A stretch of 52,913 bases of DNA, taken from the NCBI GenBank assembly GCA_005888325.1, contig VAWU01000022.1, positions 5,998 through 58,910 on the forward strand. Direction: 5' to 3'. Every line of letters starts with the position of its first letter. Within the stretch, counting starts at the first letter, position 1. This document shows positions 11,349 through 19,735 of this stretch, in pieces. The DNA is from Actinomycetota bacterium (lineage in GTDB: Bacteria > Actinomycetota > Acidimicrobiia > Acidimicrobiales > AC-14). The position numbers and the translations under genes are program-made. The notes beneath the pieces are model-generated. The model was not told where the DNA came from, did not search any database, and saw nothing but the letters and a program-made list of their open reading frames with translations.

Positions 11349-11939
11349 ATGCGGGCGCTCGTCGTCGTCGACGTGCAGAACGACTTCTGCGAGGGCGGCT
11401 CGCTCGCGGTGGTGGGCGGTGGGCCCGTGGCCGCCGCCATCACCGACCACATGGCCGCGCACGACGACGACTACGACGCCGTCGTCGCCACCCGCGATCA
11501 CCATCGCGATCCCGGCGCGCATTTCTCGGCCGACCCCGACTACACCGATTCGTGGCCACCCCACTGTGTGGTGGGCACGCCCGGAGCCGACTTCCACCCG
11601 GCGCTGGACACGAGCCGGATCGACGAGGTGTTCGACAAGGGCGCGTACTCGGCGGCGTACTCGGGCTTCGAGGCGGTCTCCTCCGAAGGCGCGTCGCTCG
11701 CCGGGTGGCTCCGAGCGCACGACATCACCGAGATCGACGTGGCCGGGATCGCAACCGACTACTGCGTGCGAGCCACGGTCCTCGACGCCCGGCGCGAGGG
11801 CTTTTCGGTGAGGGTCCTCGACGACCTCACCGCCGGGGTGGCCGAGGCGTCGAGTGCCGGCGCGCGCGAGGAGATGCGCGCCGCGGGGGCTGAGCTCGTC
11901 AACGCTCGCCGGGGTGCCGCTCGTCGAGAAGACGGTTGA
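11349..11939 (+). CDS. pncA: Nicotinamidase
   Basis: Hydrolyses nicotinamide to nicotinate, feeding PncB encoded just upstream. The 196-aa isochorismatase-fold protein has the catalytic triad Asp8 (VVVDVQNDF), Lys97 (FDKGAYSAAY) and Cys139 (IATDYCVRAT), and the metal site is readable as Asp50, His52 and His58 in RDHHRDPGAHFS plus His72. ATG 11349 is preceded by a clear TAAGGAG that overlaps the pncB stop, so translation is coupled. The 3' end overlaps the convergent PH-domain gene by 41 bp. Confidence 0.94.
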   Translation: MRALVVVDVQNDFCEGGSLAVVGGGPVAAAITDHMAAHDDDYDAVVATRDHHRDPGAHFSADPDYTDSWPPHCVVGTPGADFHPALDTSRIDEVFDKGAYSAAYSGFEAVSSEGASLAGWLRAHDITEIDVAGIATDYCVRATVLDARREGFSVRVLDDLTAGVAEASSAGAREEMRAAGAELVNARRGAARREDG

Positions 11940-12348
11940 GCCGGGCCACCGCGCGCGTGGCCGTGTCGTCCGCCTGCCGGAGCCGCCGCCGAGGCGACTG
12001 CACCGCCCACATCCCCACCTTGCGCCCGTCGCGCAGTGCCACACGCGGTATCACGCCACCCATCTCCAGACGGGTCTCGAAGCACTCGATCTCGCGCCAC
12101 CGCAACCGCACGGTGCGAAGCGGATTACGGATCACCAGTTCGTCGTCGGACGCGCGCACCGAGGCCCGCGCCATTCGCCCGAGGTAGAGCCACACGGTCG
12201 CGAGACCGACGGCCGCCGCCCCGGCGCGCGCGACGACCGGCACCTCGGCCACCACCGCGAAGGCGAGGAGCAGCAGGCCCATCACGCCGCCGAGGACCGC
12301 GAGCCCGACGGTCAACTCGGTGTTCCGGAACGTGACGGGAGGAGCCAC
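11899..12348 (-). CDS. Small membrane protein with bacterial PH-like domain
   Basis: A 149-aa protein with two hydrophobic segments near residues 12-35 and 39-56, followed by a cytoplasmic beta-rich domain of the type seen in bacterial PH-domain membrane proteins of actinobacteria (SDDELVIRNPLRTVRLRWREIECFE). The function of this group is not established. GTG 12348 has TACGCT 6 nt upstream. It is convergent with pncA and overlaps its 3' end. Confidence 0.7.
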   Translation of the reverse strand: MAPPVTFRNTELTVGLAVLGGVMGLLLLAFAVVAEVPVVARAGAAAVGLATVWLYLGRMARASVRASDDELVIRNPLRTVRLRWREIECFETRLEMGGVIPRVALRDGRKVGMWAVQSPRRRLRQADDTATRAVARLNRLLDERHPGER

Positions 12349-12398
12349 ATCGGCAGCGTAACGACGACGCGCCGACCCCGAATCACTCCGCCGGCTCG

Positions 12399-12445
12399 TT
12401 CTTGTCGTGCGTAACCGTCCTGAGAACGGCTGAGTACGACAAGAA
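12399..12445. repeat. Dispersed palindromic repeat, copy A
   Basis: Outer arms TTCTTGTCGT (12399-12408) and ACGACAAGAA (12436-12445) are perfect complements; an inner ACCGT/ACGG pair adds a second stem. It lies between the PH-domain gene and a secreted-protein gene. The surrounding 245-bp gap also holds two nearby copies of GAGGCTGTG but no gene. Three related copies occur at 26340, 31882 and 32878. Confidence 0.7.
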
Positions 12446-12593
12446 GCGAATGCGGAGGCTGTGCAGAGGCTGTGAATCGCCTGCGATCCATCATCGTTCG
12501 CTCATCCGCCGCCGGTACGGCCATCACCCCCGGGCCGCAAGCTGCAATCGGTGGGCGACAGAGCGTCGGTCCCCGTGAGCCCTGGAGGTTCCC

Positions 12594-13031
12594 ATGTTCA
12601 AGCGATTCACCGCAGTTCTGGTCGGCACCCTCGTCCTGGCCGGAGGCGCGTACGCCTACGCCGCGGACAGCCCGTCGACGCCGTCGACCACGACGCCGAG
12701 CGCGTCGGCACCGGCCGCCGCCCACCCGCGTCGACACCTCCTCCGTCCGCTGCGCCGCGTGGTCCACGGCGACCTCGTCGTGCGGACCAAGACCGGCTTC
12801 GAGAACGTGACCGTCGACCGGGGGAAGGTCACCGCCGCCTCCGCCTCGTCGGTCACCATCGAGCGGCCCGACGGCGTGTCGGTGACCAAGGCGGTCACCG
12901 CGGACACCAAGTTCCGGGGCGTCGACTCCGCGGACCAGCTCGTGCACGACAAGGGCGCGATCGTCGTGTCGAAGGGCGACACCGCCGTGCTCGTCGGGCA
13001 ACGCACGGGCGGCGCGCCTGCGGCGCCGTAA
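12594..13031 (+). CDS. Secreted protein with DUF5666-like beta domain
   Basis: A 145-aa exported protein. The signal peptide is MFKRF followed by a hydrophobic run to AYAYAA. A Ser/Thr/Pro/Ala-rich spacer (25-50) follows, then a beta-rich domain with the pattern GKVTAASASSVTIERPDG and TADTKF, which resembles the DUF5666 repeat of surface proteins. The role is unknown. ATG 12594 has a clear GGAGG at 7 nt. A perfect 13-bp hairpin lies 20 bp after the stop. Confidence 0.7.
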   Translation: MFKRFTAVLVGTLVLAGGAYAYAADSPSTPSTTTPSASAPAAAHPRRHLLRPLRRVVHGDLVVRTKTGFENVTVDRGKVTAASASSVTIERPDGVSVTKAVTADTKFRGVDSADQLVHDKGAIVVSKGDTAVLVGQRTGGAPAAP

Positions 13032-13051
13032 CCCCCCGCCCCCCGGCGAAC

Positions 13052-13081
13052 GCTGACAGCACCCTGCGGGGTGCTGTCAGC
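13052..13081. terminator. Bidirectional hairpin terminator
   Basis: Perfect 13-bp stem, GCTGACAGCACCC (13052-13064) with GGGTGCTGTCAGC (13069-13081), and a TGCG loop. It sits between the convergent secreted-protein gene (ends 13031) and the small minus-strand unit that ends at 13087. There is no long U tract. Confidence 0.7.
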
Positions 13082-13086
13082 CGCGT

Positions 13087-13176
13087 CTACGCGTCGTCGT
13101 GCGGATGGTCGTCGTCGTCTTGATCGTGGTCGTGGTGGTGATCGTGCGGTCCCTCACGGGGACCGTCGGCCCCCAC
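13087..13176 (-). other. In-frame His/Asp-rich frame directly after the stop of the small Cys protein
   Basis: Immediately after the TGA at 13177-13179 the same frame continues with GTG and stays open for 29 codons to a TAG. Its second half is almost only His and Asp (HDHHHDHDQDDDDHPHDD), a composition typical of metal-binding tails. It could be a separately translated mini-protein starting at the adjacent GTG, a readthrough extension of the 51-aa protein, or decayed coding sequence. The hairpin at 13052-13081 begins 6 bp after the TAG, so the frame lies wholly inside the transcript. Confidence 0.4.
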
Positions 13177-13332
13177 TCAACAGCCGGGCTGACCGTGGTT
13201 GCCGCAACAGCTCTGTCGAGTGCGCGCCTTGATCAGGTTGTTGCGCACGACGAGCTGCAGTTTGGTCGCGAGAGGAGCGTCGTACTCGCGGAAGTTGCGG
13301 AGCGAAGTTCGGAAACTCGGTTCGTCGGCCAC
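13177..13332 (-). CDS. Conserved-looking 51-aa protein with C-terminal SCCGNHGQPGC
   Basis: A short gene (51 aa) in the gap before the MFS transporter. It has a mixed charged N-terminal part (FRTSLRNFREYDAPLATKLQL) and ends in SCCGNHGQPGC, with three Cys and one His that could bind a metal or an FeS cluster. Start GTG 13332 is supported by TACGAT on the minus strand exactly 6 nt upstream (13339-13344). I recall similar short proteins with a CCGN-PGC ending in other actinobacteria, but cannot name a family or function. An in-frame His/Asp-rich frame follows the stop. Confidence 0.6.
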   Translation of the reverse strand: MADEPSFRTSLRNFREYDAPLATKLQLVVRNNLIKARTRQSCCGNHGQPGC

Positions 13333-13396
13333 CGGGTCATCGTAGGCCGTGTCATTGCACGGCCGCTCCCACGTTCCCGAGGGCTACGGTCCCCGC

Positions 13397-14776
13397 ATGG
13401 GCGACGAGGTCGGGCCTCTCGGCGTGCTCGACGCGCACCGGCGCGCACTCACCATCGGCATCGTGCTCGTCGTCACCATGGTCGCGTTCGAGGCGCTGGC
13501 CGTGGCCACCGCGCTGCCGAAGACGGTCGACGAGCTCGGCGGCGTGTCGCTGTACGGCTGGGCCTTCAGCGGGTTCATGCTCTCCAACCTGATCGGCATC
13601 ACGGTGGCGGGTCACCAGGCCGACGCGCGCGGCCCGGCTCCGCCGCTCGTCGCCGGGCTCGTGTTGTTCGGGGCGGGCCTCGTGATCTGCGGTGCGGCGC
13701 CGTCGATGGGCGTGGTCGTCGCCGGCCGGGCCGTGCAGGGGCTCGGGGCGGGCGCGGTGCCGGCCGTCGCCTACGTCGCCATCGGCCGGGGCTATCCCGA
13801 AGCGCTGCGCCCGCGCATGTTCGCGGTGATGTCGAGCGCGTGGGTGGTCCCCGGGATCGTCGGCCCCGGTGTCGCAGGGTTCGTCGCCGAGCGCCTGTCG
13901 TGGCGGCTGGTGTTCCTCGGGTTGCTGCCGCTGCTGCCACTCGGCGGCGGCCTCCTGGTCCCCGCGCTCCGCGGTCTCGGGCCGACGACGGCGTCGTCCG
14001 AATCGCAGGCCGGCACCGCGGTGCGGTTGGCGGCGGGCGCGGGCCTGCTCCTCGGCGGGCTGGGCCTGCACTCGCTCGTCGGCCTGCCGCTCATGGTCGC
14101 CGGTGGCCTCGTGGGGTTCCCGGCCCTGCTCCGCCTCCTGCCCGCCGGCGCCCTGCGCGCCGCGCCGGGCCTGCCCGCGGCCGTGACCATGCGCAGCCTC
14201 CAGACGTTTGCGTTCTTCGGCGCGGAGGCGTTTCTCCCCCTCATGCTCACGTCGGTCCGGGGGCAGAGCACCACGATCGCGGGCCTGGCGCTCACCGCGG
14301 CCACTCTCACCTGGACAGCCGGCGCGTGGGTACAGGCGCGGCTGGCCACCCGCCGGTCCGTGCGCTCCGTGTCGATCGCGGGACTGGTGCTGGTGGCGGC
14401 GGGGATCGGGTTGATCGCGACGGTCCTGCTGGACGTCGTGCCGGTGGCGGTGGCCGCCGCCGGATGGGGTGTCGCCGGGCTCGGCATGGGCCTGGCGTAC
14501 TCGATGGCGTCGGTGATCGTGCTGGCGGAGGCGCCCGCCGACGGGGTGGGCGCGGCCTCGGCCGGGCTGCAGCTCGCGGACGTGCTCGGCGTCGCGCTCG
14601 GCACCGGGTTGGGCGGAGCGATCGTCGCTGCAGGTGAGGCCGCGCCGTGGAGCCGGCGCACGAGCATCGCGGCCATCGACTTCCTCATGCTCGCCGTCGC
14701 CCTGCTGGGGGCGCTGGTGGCCACCCGTCTGCCCCGACGCACCGCGGCCGGTCCCCTCGAGGACGCGGAGCACTAG
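13397..14776 (+). CDS. MFS drug-efflux-type transporter
   Basis: A 459-aa integral membrane protein with twelve to fourteen hydrophobic segments. The N-terminal half shows the drug:proton antiporter pattern: VAFEALAVATALPKTVDEL in TM1, LSNLIGITVAGHQADARG for motif A between TM2 and TM3, and GRAVQGLGAGAVPAVAYVAIG in TM4. The substrate is unknown. ATG 13397 has TACGGT 6 nt upstream, so the longer frame from 13349 was not used. The next gene starts 10 bp after the stop but has its own TAGGGT element. Confidence 0.85.
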   Translation: MGDEVGPLGVLDAHRRALTIGIVLVVTMVAFEALAVATALPKTVDELGGVSLYGWAFSGFMLSNLIGITVAGHQADARGPAPPLVAGLVLFGAGLVICGAAPSMGVVVAGRAVQGLGAGAVPAVAYVAIGRGYPEALRPRMFAVMSSAWVVPGIVGPGVAGFVAERLSWRLVFLGLLPLLPLGGGLLVPALRGLGPTTASSESQAGTAVRLAAGAGLLLGGLGLHSLVGLPLMVAGGLVGFPALLRLLPAGALRAAPGLPAAVTMRSLQTFAFFGAEAFLPLMLTSVRGQSTTIAGLALTAATLTWTAGAWVQARLATRRSVRSVSIAGLVLVAAGIGLIATVLLDVVPVAVAAAGWGVAGLGMGLAYSMASVIVLAEAPADGVGAASAGLQLADVLGVALGTGLGGAIVAAGEAAPWSRRTSIAAIDFLMLAVALLGALVATRLPRRTAAGPLEDAEH

Positions 14777-14786
14777 GGTCGCACGC

Positions 14787-15629
14787 ATGTCGCGGGCGGA
14801 CGGTGGGAGGACGAGCACCGCGGGTGTCACGGTTGCGCCGGAGAAGCTGATCGACCGATCGCGCTGGCCGGTGACCGACCTCGAGGCGTCCGCCACGAAG
14901 CGGATCGTCGCGACCGAGCAGCGGCGATTGGCCGCCACCGGGGTCAGCGTCCTGCCCGGGTTCCTCACACCCGAAGCGGTGCGGCTCCTGTGCCGGGAGG
15001 CCGACGAGCTGGTGCCGCAGGCCCACTTCTCCGAGGCGAGCGGCACGCCCTACCTCGAACGTCCCGATCGTTCGTTCGCCGAGGGCCACCCGCGGCGCTT
15101 CGTCGTGCGCTCCGCAGTACGCGCGCTCGCGTACGACCGGTTCCCTCCCTCGTCCCCGCTGCGCGCCCTCTACGAGTGGGGTCCCATGATGACGTTCGTC
15201 GGCGCGGTGCTCGGGCGCTCACCGCTGTACCGCTACGCCGACCCGATGGGCGCGCTGAACCTCGCGGTGATGGTCGAGGGCGACGAGCTGGGCTGGCACT
15301 TCGACCAGACCGACTTCGTCGTCTCCATCGCGCTCCAGGACAGCGAGGAGGGTGGCGACTTCGTGAGCGCGCGCCGCATCCGCAGCGCCGGCGACGAGAG
15401 GTACGACGAGGTGGCGAGGGTGCTCCGGGGCGAGCCGCACGAGGCGGTCGAGCGCGTGCCGATGACGCCGGGCACCCTGATGCTCTTCGAGGGGCGCAAC
15501 TCGATGCACCGGGTCACGCCGATCGCGGGACGGGTGCCGAGATACGTCGCCCTCCTCGCCTACGACACCAAGCCCGACACCGTGAGCTCCGACCAGTTGA
15601 AGCTGGCCCGCTACGGGCGGCTCGGCTGA
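14787..15629 (+). CDS. Fe(II)/2-oxoglutarate-dependent oxygenase
   Basis: A 280-aa non-haem iron oxygenase. The HxD of the iron triad is GWHFDQTDF (His171, Asp173), the distal His is in SMHRVTPI (His241), and the 2-oxoglutarate arginine is probably one of the Arg residues that follow (242-252). The intact Asp at the HxD position argues for a hydroxylase, since halogenases of this fold carry Gly or Ala there. The substrate is unknown. ATG 14787 has TAGGGT 7 nt upstream. Its stop is 14 bp before the formaldehyde-activating enzyme homologue, so the two are likely co-transcribed. Oxygenases of this class release formaldehyde when they attack N- or O-methyl groups, which makes the pairing suggestive. 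Confidence 0.82.
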   Translation: MSRADGGRTSTAGVTVAPEKLIDRSRWPVTDLEASATKRIVATEQRRLAATGVSVLPGFLTPEAVRLLCREADELVPQAHFSEASGTPYLERPDRSFAEGHPRRFVVRSAVRALAYDRFPPSSPLRALYEWGPMMTFVGAVLGRSPLYRYADPMGALNLAVMVEGDELGWHFDQTDFVVSIALQDSEEGGDFVSARRIRSAGDERYDEVARVLRGEPHEAVERVPMTPGTLMLFEGRNSMHRVTPIAGRVPRYVALLAYDTKPDTVSSDQLKLARYGRLG

Positions 15630-15643
15630 GCACAGTCGCGGTC

Positions 15644-16138
15644 GTGCAGATCGGCGAGAGCTTCGTGGGGTCGGGAGCCAACGCCGCCCACGTGAACACC
15701 GTGCTCGGCACCCGGGCCGGCCCGGTCGGCGCGGCGTTCGCCACCGCGCTGGCGACACCGACCCACGGTCACGCACCCTTCGTCGCCGTGGTGCGGCCCG
15801 GCCTTCCGGCCAAGCCGGTCACGCTCTTCGTCAACAAGGCCGAGGTGCGCGGCGACGGGCACGCCCGCCTCACGTGGGGACCCGCGCAGGCCGGTGTCGC
15901 GGGCGGGGTGGTCGACGCGGTGTCCGAGGGCGCCATCCCGCGTGGTCAGGTCGACGAGCTCGTGTTGATCGCCGCCGTCTGGGTGGACTGGGACGCGGAT
16001 GACGGCGACGAGGTGTACGGCAACAACCGCGCGGCCACGCTCGGCGCGCTGCGCGCGGGAAGCCGCCACGAGCCCACGCTCGACGAGGTGATCGCGGCAG
16101 GCGCGTCGCCGTGGAACCCGTTCTTCCGCGCCGGCTGA
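15644..16138 (+). CDS. fae: Formaldehyde-activating enzyme (Fae) homologue
   Basis: Fae catalyses condensation of formaldehyde with tetrahydromethanopterin in methylotrophs and archaea. This 164-aa protein matches along its whole length: QIGESFVG, the catalytic-type His in NAAHVNTVLG, LPAKPVTLFVNKAEV, the hallmark GPAQAGVAGGVVDAVSEGAIP, and WVDWDADD with NRAATLGAL. The start is uncertain: GTG 15644 is used, but the family usually has a few more residues, and CTG 15626 would add six. Tetrahydromethanopterin is not a known actinobacterial cofactor, so the acceptor may differ or the protein may be a formaldehyde scavenger or sensor. It follows an Fe/2OG oxygenase by 14 bp. Confidence 0.85.
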   Translation: MQIGESFVGSGANAAHVNTVLGTRAGPVGAAFATALATPTHGHAPFVAVVRPGLPAKPVTLFVNKAEVRGDGHARLTWGPAQAGVAGGVVDAVSEGAIPRGQVDELVLIAAVWVDWDADDGDEVYGNNRAATLGALRAGSRHEPTLDEVIAAGASPWNPFFRAG

Positions 16139-16152
16139 GCGGACACGACACG

Positions 16153-18594
16153 TCAGCGGCGCGCTCGGCCCGACCTCTTCCGCTTCTTGCGTTGCGACTT
16201 CGACGTCGGCGGGCGCGCCGGGCGGGTGCGTTGGGGCGACGGCGCGACCGGCGCGGGGGCCGGCGCGACCGGCACCACCTCGCCGGCTCGATGCCGGCCC
16301 CACCAGGCGAGCAACACGACGCCGGCGAGGCCGGTGAGCGTGAGCGCGAAGCCGAGCAGGTCGATCGGCGTCCACCCGTAGTGGAGGCTGACGTGGCGCG
16401 AGGTCGGCACGACGACCATGAAGTTGGGCGTGACGCGCCACGGGCCACGCGCGCCGGACGCCTTCCAGTTCGGGAAGTACGACGTCTTCACGAGCACGGG
16501 TGATCCCGTGCGGTCGACGTCGAACGAGATGCGATCGTCGCTCGTCCGGATCCGGCTCACGCGCGCCGGCGCCACCTGCACCCGGGGCGCGTCGACGTTC
16601 ACTCCGGTGCCGATCGCCGGCAGGTTGAAGACATTGGCGGTGGGTTCGAGCTCGCGCACCGGCACGCGCGCCCAGCTGTCCGGACCACCGGCGGCGAGGG
16701 CGACGTCGCGTCCGCGACGGTCCTTCTCGAAGTAGTTCACCCCTACCTGGCTCCACAGCGCGCCGGAGGCGTACTTCCCCTCGATGACCGCGGGCTGGAA
16801 GGCGAGCGGGGCGACGAGCGGCGCGCCGCGCACCTCATAGACGTTCCACGGGCCGGAGCGGGCGCGCCGCACGAGGTCGGGGTTGGTGTCGGCCTGGGCC
16901 TTCGTCTCCGGCGAGACGGCGAGGTAGTACCGCACTCCCATGAGTTGGAGGTGCTCCACTCCCTGGCCCACGACCAGGTTCTGGTACGGAAGGTCGTAGA
17001 GGTTGATGTTCGGCGTCTTGGTCAGCTCGACCTTGACCAGTTGCTCGTAGAGCGAGGTCTCCGACACCTCGAGGCCCTCGTTGATGGTGGCGATGCAGCT
17101 GTCCGTCCAGTACGGCAGCAGCAGGAACGCGGCAAGCGTTCCGAACCGCGAGAACGCGGGGCGATCCGCCTCGGCGAAGGCGCGCCCGCAACCGTGCTCG
17201 CGCCCGACGCGGTCCATCGTGGTCATCAGGGCGTCGTACTCGTGCCAACCCGGGCGTCCCTCGTAGCCGCCGAGGGCGAAGTCCATGGTGAGGCGGACCT
17301 TGCCGCGGTCGACGGTGTGGACGGGGAGCCAGCCCGGCACCGAGCGCAGCGGCAGGCCGATGAGCAGGACGACGAACGCGAGTCCCGCGACCGGCAGGAT
17401 CGTGGGGACCGCGGGGCGGACGTCGCCCGCCGACGCGTCCCGCGCCCGCCCCCGCCCCCGCCCCCGCGCCCGGCGTCGTGCCCGCCATTCCTGGAGCTCG
17501 TGGCCTCCCTCTGCCACCCCGAGCGCGGCGAGCAGGTAGAGACCCAGGAACCAGAACGGCAGGAAGCGGTCGTTCTGCAGCCGGCCGCCGGGCACGACGA
17601 CGAAGCCGACCGCCATCGCCAGCGCGAGCGCGCCGATGGCCAGGCCGATGCGAAGCCCCCGTCGCGCGCTGATGACGACGCCGACGACGGCCAGCAGCGT
17701 CACCACGCCGAGGTGCCACGTCTCGTCGGTCAGGAACTGTCCGGGTTGGCACTGGCCCCGGACCGCGCAACGGCTGGCGAACGGGAAGAGGTTCTGGAAG
17801 TACTTGCCGACGTGGTCGTGCAGGCCCGGGGGCGCGTACCCGTAGCGAAAGCGCAGCGGGACCAACCAGAACCCCGCGAGCAGCCCGCCCGCGGCGACGA
17901 CGAACGCGGCGTCGAGGAAGCGCCGCCGGCTCGGTCGAATGAGGGCGATGACCGCGGCGCCGGCCAGCGCGAAGAGCGTCGTGAAGATGTGGGACAGCAC
18001 GACGAGCCCAAGGAGCACGGCGGCCGCGGCCTGGTGACGACGGGTGTCGAGCGACCGGGCGAGCAGCCCGAGGAACAACAGGGCGAGCGGGAGCCCGATG
18101 GCGAACGCGTACTCGCCGCGCAACGTCGAGATGACGTCGCCACCCCGGGTCTGGGGTTGGAAGTGGTCGAACAGGAAGGGCACCGCGACGACGGCCATGA
18201 GCGCGGGCGCAGGGAAGCGCAGACCCGAGAGTCGCCCGAACGCCCACGCCGCGACCGGGACGCTCGTCAGGCTGAGCGCGAGCACGAGCTTGAACGTGAT
18301 CGTGTACGGGAGGACCGCGCTCAACAGCGCGATCACGAGCGCGGGGAACGGGAAGTAGAACACGAGCGCGGGCACACCCGCGTGCCAGTCGGGGGCCCAG
18401 CCGGTGAGCCGGCCGTGGGGGAGAAGGTGCCCGCGCAGGTAGTTGGGCTCCCAGATGTGACCACCGAGGTCGCTGCCCGTCGGCGTGGTGTGCTTGAACA
18501 GCATGGCGGGCTGCAGTTGCAGGAAGACGAAGAGCGCGGCGCCCGCGACGACGGCGAGCGTGATGATGCGCTCTCGAGACCGGTCGGGCTCCAT
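16153..18594 (-). CDS. Large polytopic membrane protein (GT-C / PTPS-related type), paralogue 1
   Basis: An 813-aa protein with a first membrane segment at about 11-30, a luminal-type loop with PTGSDLGGH and WAPDWHAGVPAL, then about ten further hydrophobic segments up to residue ~400, a soluble domain of about 370 residues, one last membrane segment, and a basic tail (SKSQRKKRKRSGRARR). This layout and the Asp/His loop resemble GT-C glycosyltransferases and the PTPS-related membrane family; no activity is proven. ATG 18594 has AAGGA upstream. A C-rich hexanucleotide tract at about 17448-17466 encodes an Arg/Gly linker. A close paralogue lies at 21002-23416, on the other side of the DUF1214-sulfotransferase pair. 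Confidence 0.7.
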   Translation of the reverse strand: MEPDRSRERIITLAVVAGAALFVFLQLQPAMLFKHTTPTGSDLGGHIWEPNYLRGHLLPHGRLTGWAPDWHAGVPALVFYFPFPALVIALLSAVLPYTITFKLVLALSLTSVPVAAWAFGRLSGLRFPAPALMAVVAVPFLFDHFQPQTRGGDVISTLRGEYAFAIGLPLALLFLGLLARSLDTRRHQAAAAVLLGLVVLSHIFTTLFALAGAAVIALIRPSRRRFLDAAFVVAAGGLLAGFWLVPLRFRYGYAPPGLHDHVGKYFQNLFPFASRCAVRGQCQPGQFLTDETWHLGVVTLLAVVGVVISARRGLRIGLAIGALALAMAVGFVVVPGGRLQNDRFLPFWFLGLYLLAALGVAEGGHELQEWRARRRARGRGRGRARDASAGDVRPAVPTILPVAGLAFVVLLIGLPLRSVPGWLPVHTVDRGKVRLTMDFALGGYEGRPGWHEYDALMTTMDRVGREHGCGRAFAEADRPAFSRFGTLAAFLLLPYWTDSCIATINEGLEVSETSLYEQLVKVELTKTPNINLYDLPYQNLVVGQGVEHLQLMGVRYYLAVSPETKAQADTNPDLVRRARSGPWNVYEVRGAPLVAPLAFQPAVIEGKYASGALWSQVGVNYFEKDRRGRDVALAAGGPDSWARVPVRELEPTANVFNLPAIGTGVNVDAPRVQVAPARVSRIRTSDDRISFDVDRTGSPVLVKTSYFPNWKASGARGPWRVTPNFMVVVPTSRHVSLHYGWTPIDLLGFALTLTGLAGVVLLAWWGRHRAGEVVPVAPAPAPVAPSPQRTRPARPPTSKSQRKKRKRSGRARR

Positions 18595-18653
18595 CGGGCG
18601 CTCATCCTTGCACCCGCGCCGCGGCCGCGAGCGGCGGCATAGAGTGCCCGGCG

Positions 18654-19733
18654 GTGACCGACAGGGGACTGCGCACGAGTGAGGCGTTCCACGCGTTGAT
18701 CGACGCGGTGCGGGGCCTCGAGGCGAAGTTCCTGGGCGAGTCGGCGCAACCGCTCGACACCCAGAGCGTGCTCGAGGGCTACAAGTGGGCCTTCTCGGTG
18801 CTGCAGGTCGCGTTCGACGTGTACGTGTGGGCCGACCCCGACCGGCCGCGGTTCGTCGACATCGTGGGGCCCTACAAGAAGTGGGGCGGCGACAACGCTG
18901 ACGCGTTCTACCAGTTCGCACCCATCGACCCCCGCCGCACGTACCGCGTCCGGGGACGGAAGGGTGACGCGGTCTACCTGTCGCTGACCGTCTACGGCGG
19001 GCCCGACGACGGTCGCTACTCGGAGCGCATCGTCGGCACCGTCAACGATCGCGCCCTCGACATCGACGCAGACGGTTGCTTCGAGCTGGTCCTCAGTCCC
19101 GAGGCCCACGCGGGGACGTGGCTCGAGCTCGAGCCCGAGGCGGTGTGCGCGATCACGCGCTGCTACCTCGTCGACCCGGTCGTCGGTCGTCGCGCCGAGT
19201 GGCACATCGAGGCCGTCGACCCGCCGCGCACCTGGCGCGAGGACGACTCCGCGCTGGCCCGTCGTTTCCGCGCCGCCCGCACGTGGATCGAGGAACAGGC
19301 CAAGCTCGTGCCGCTCGCGCTCGGCGAGCCCAACTCGGTCGACGAGCCCTATGGCGTCCCTCAGGTCACCTACGGGTGGGCGGCAGGCGACGCCGCGTAC
19401 GCCATGGGCAGCTTCGACCTGGCGGACGACGAGGCGCTTGTGATCGAGGGCACCTCACCCGAGTGCGCGTTCTGGAACATGTGCCTCTGGAACCCGTTCC
19501 TGCACACCTACAACTACGACTACGAGCGCGTGACGATCAACGGTGGGCAGCTCACCTATCGCGCCGACGGATCGTGGGTGATCGTGGTCGCGCCGCGTGA
19601 CCCCGGCCATCCCAACTGGGTGTCGACGGCCGGCCACCCGCGCGGTCGAATCTGGTTCCGGTGGTTCCACCCGGAGGCCACGCCGTCGCGGCCCACCGCG
19701 CGCGTGGTTCCCCTGGCCGAATCGGGCGGTTAG
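18654..19733 (+). CDS. DUF1214-type protein
   Basis: A 359-aa soluble protein. The C-terminal half (GVPQVTYGWAAGDAAYAMGSFDLADDEALVIEG and LTYRADGSWVIVVAPRDPGHPNWV) follows the DUF1214 pattern seen in actinobacterial proteins; the family has no settled function. GTG 18654 has TAGAGT 8 nt upstream. The gene diverges from the 813-aa membrane protein (59 bp between starts) and runs into the sulfotransferase gene after 2 bp, so the two are co-expressed. Confidence 0.75.
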   Translation: MTDRGLRTSEAFHALIDAVRGLEAKFLGESAQPLDTQSVLEGYKWAFSVLQVAFDVYVWADPDRPRFVDIVGPYKKWGGDNADAFYQFAPIDPRRTYRVRGRKGDAVYLSLTVYGGPDDGRYSERIVGTVNDRALDIDADGCFELVLSPEAHAGTWLELEPEAVCAITRCYLVDPVVGRRAEWHIEAVDPPRTWREDDSALARRFRAARTWIEEQAKLVPLALGEPNSVDEPYGVPQVTYGWAAGDAAYAMGSFDLADDEALVIEGTSPECAFWNMCLWNPFLHTYNYDYERVTINGGQLTYRADGSWVIVVAPRDPGHPNWVSTAGHPRGRIWFRWFHPEATPSRPTARVVPLAESGG

Positions 19734-19735
19734 CG

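Noticed and set aside
12551-13123. Overlapping open frames around the secreted DUF5666-like gene
   Set aside because: They lack signal peptides and ribosome-binding sites and are Arg-rich shadows.
13177-13179. TGA read as selenocysteine in the small Cys protein
   Set aside because: No SECIS-like hairpin is apparent directly after the TGA and no selenocysteine genes are in the window; kept only as general readthrough.
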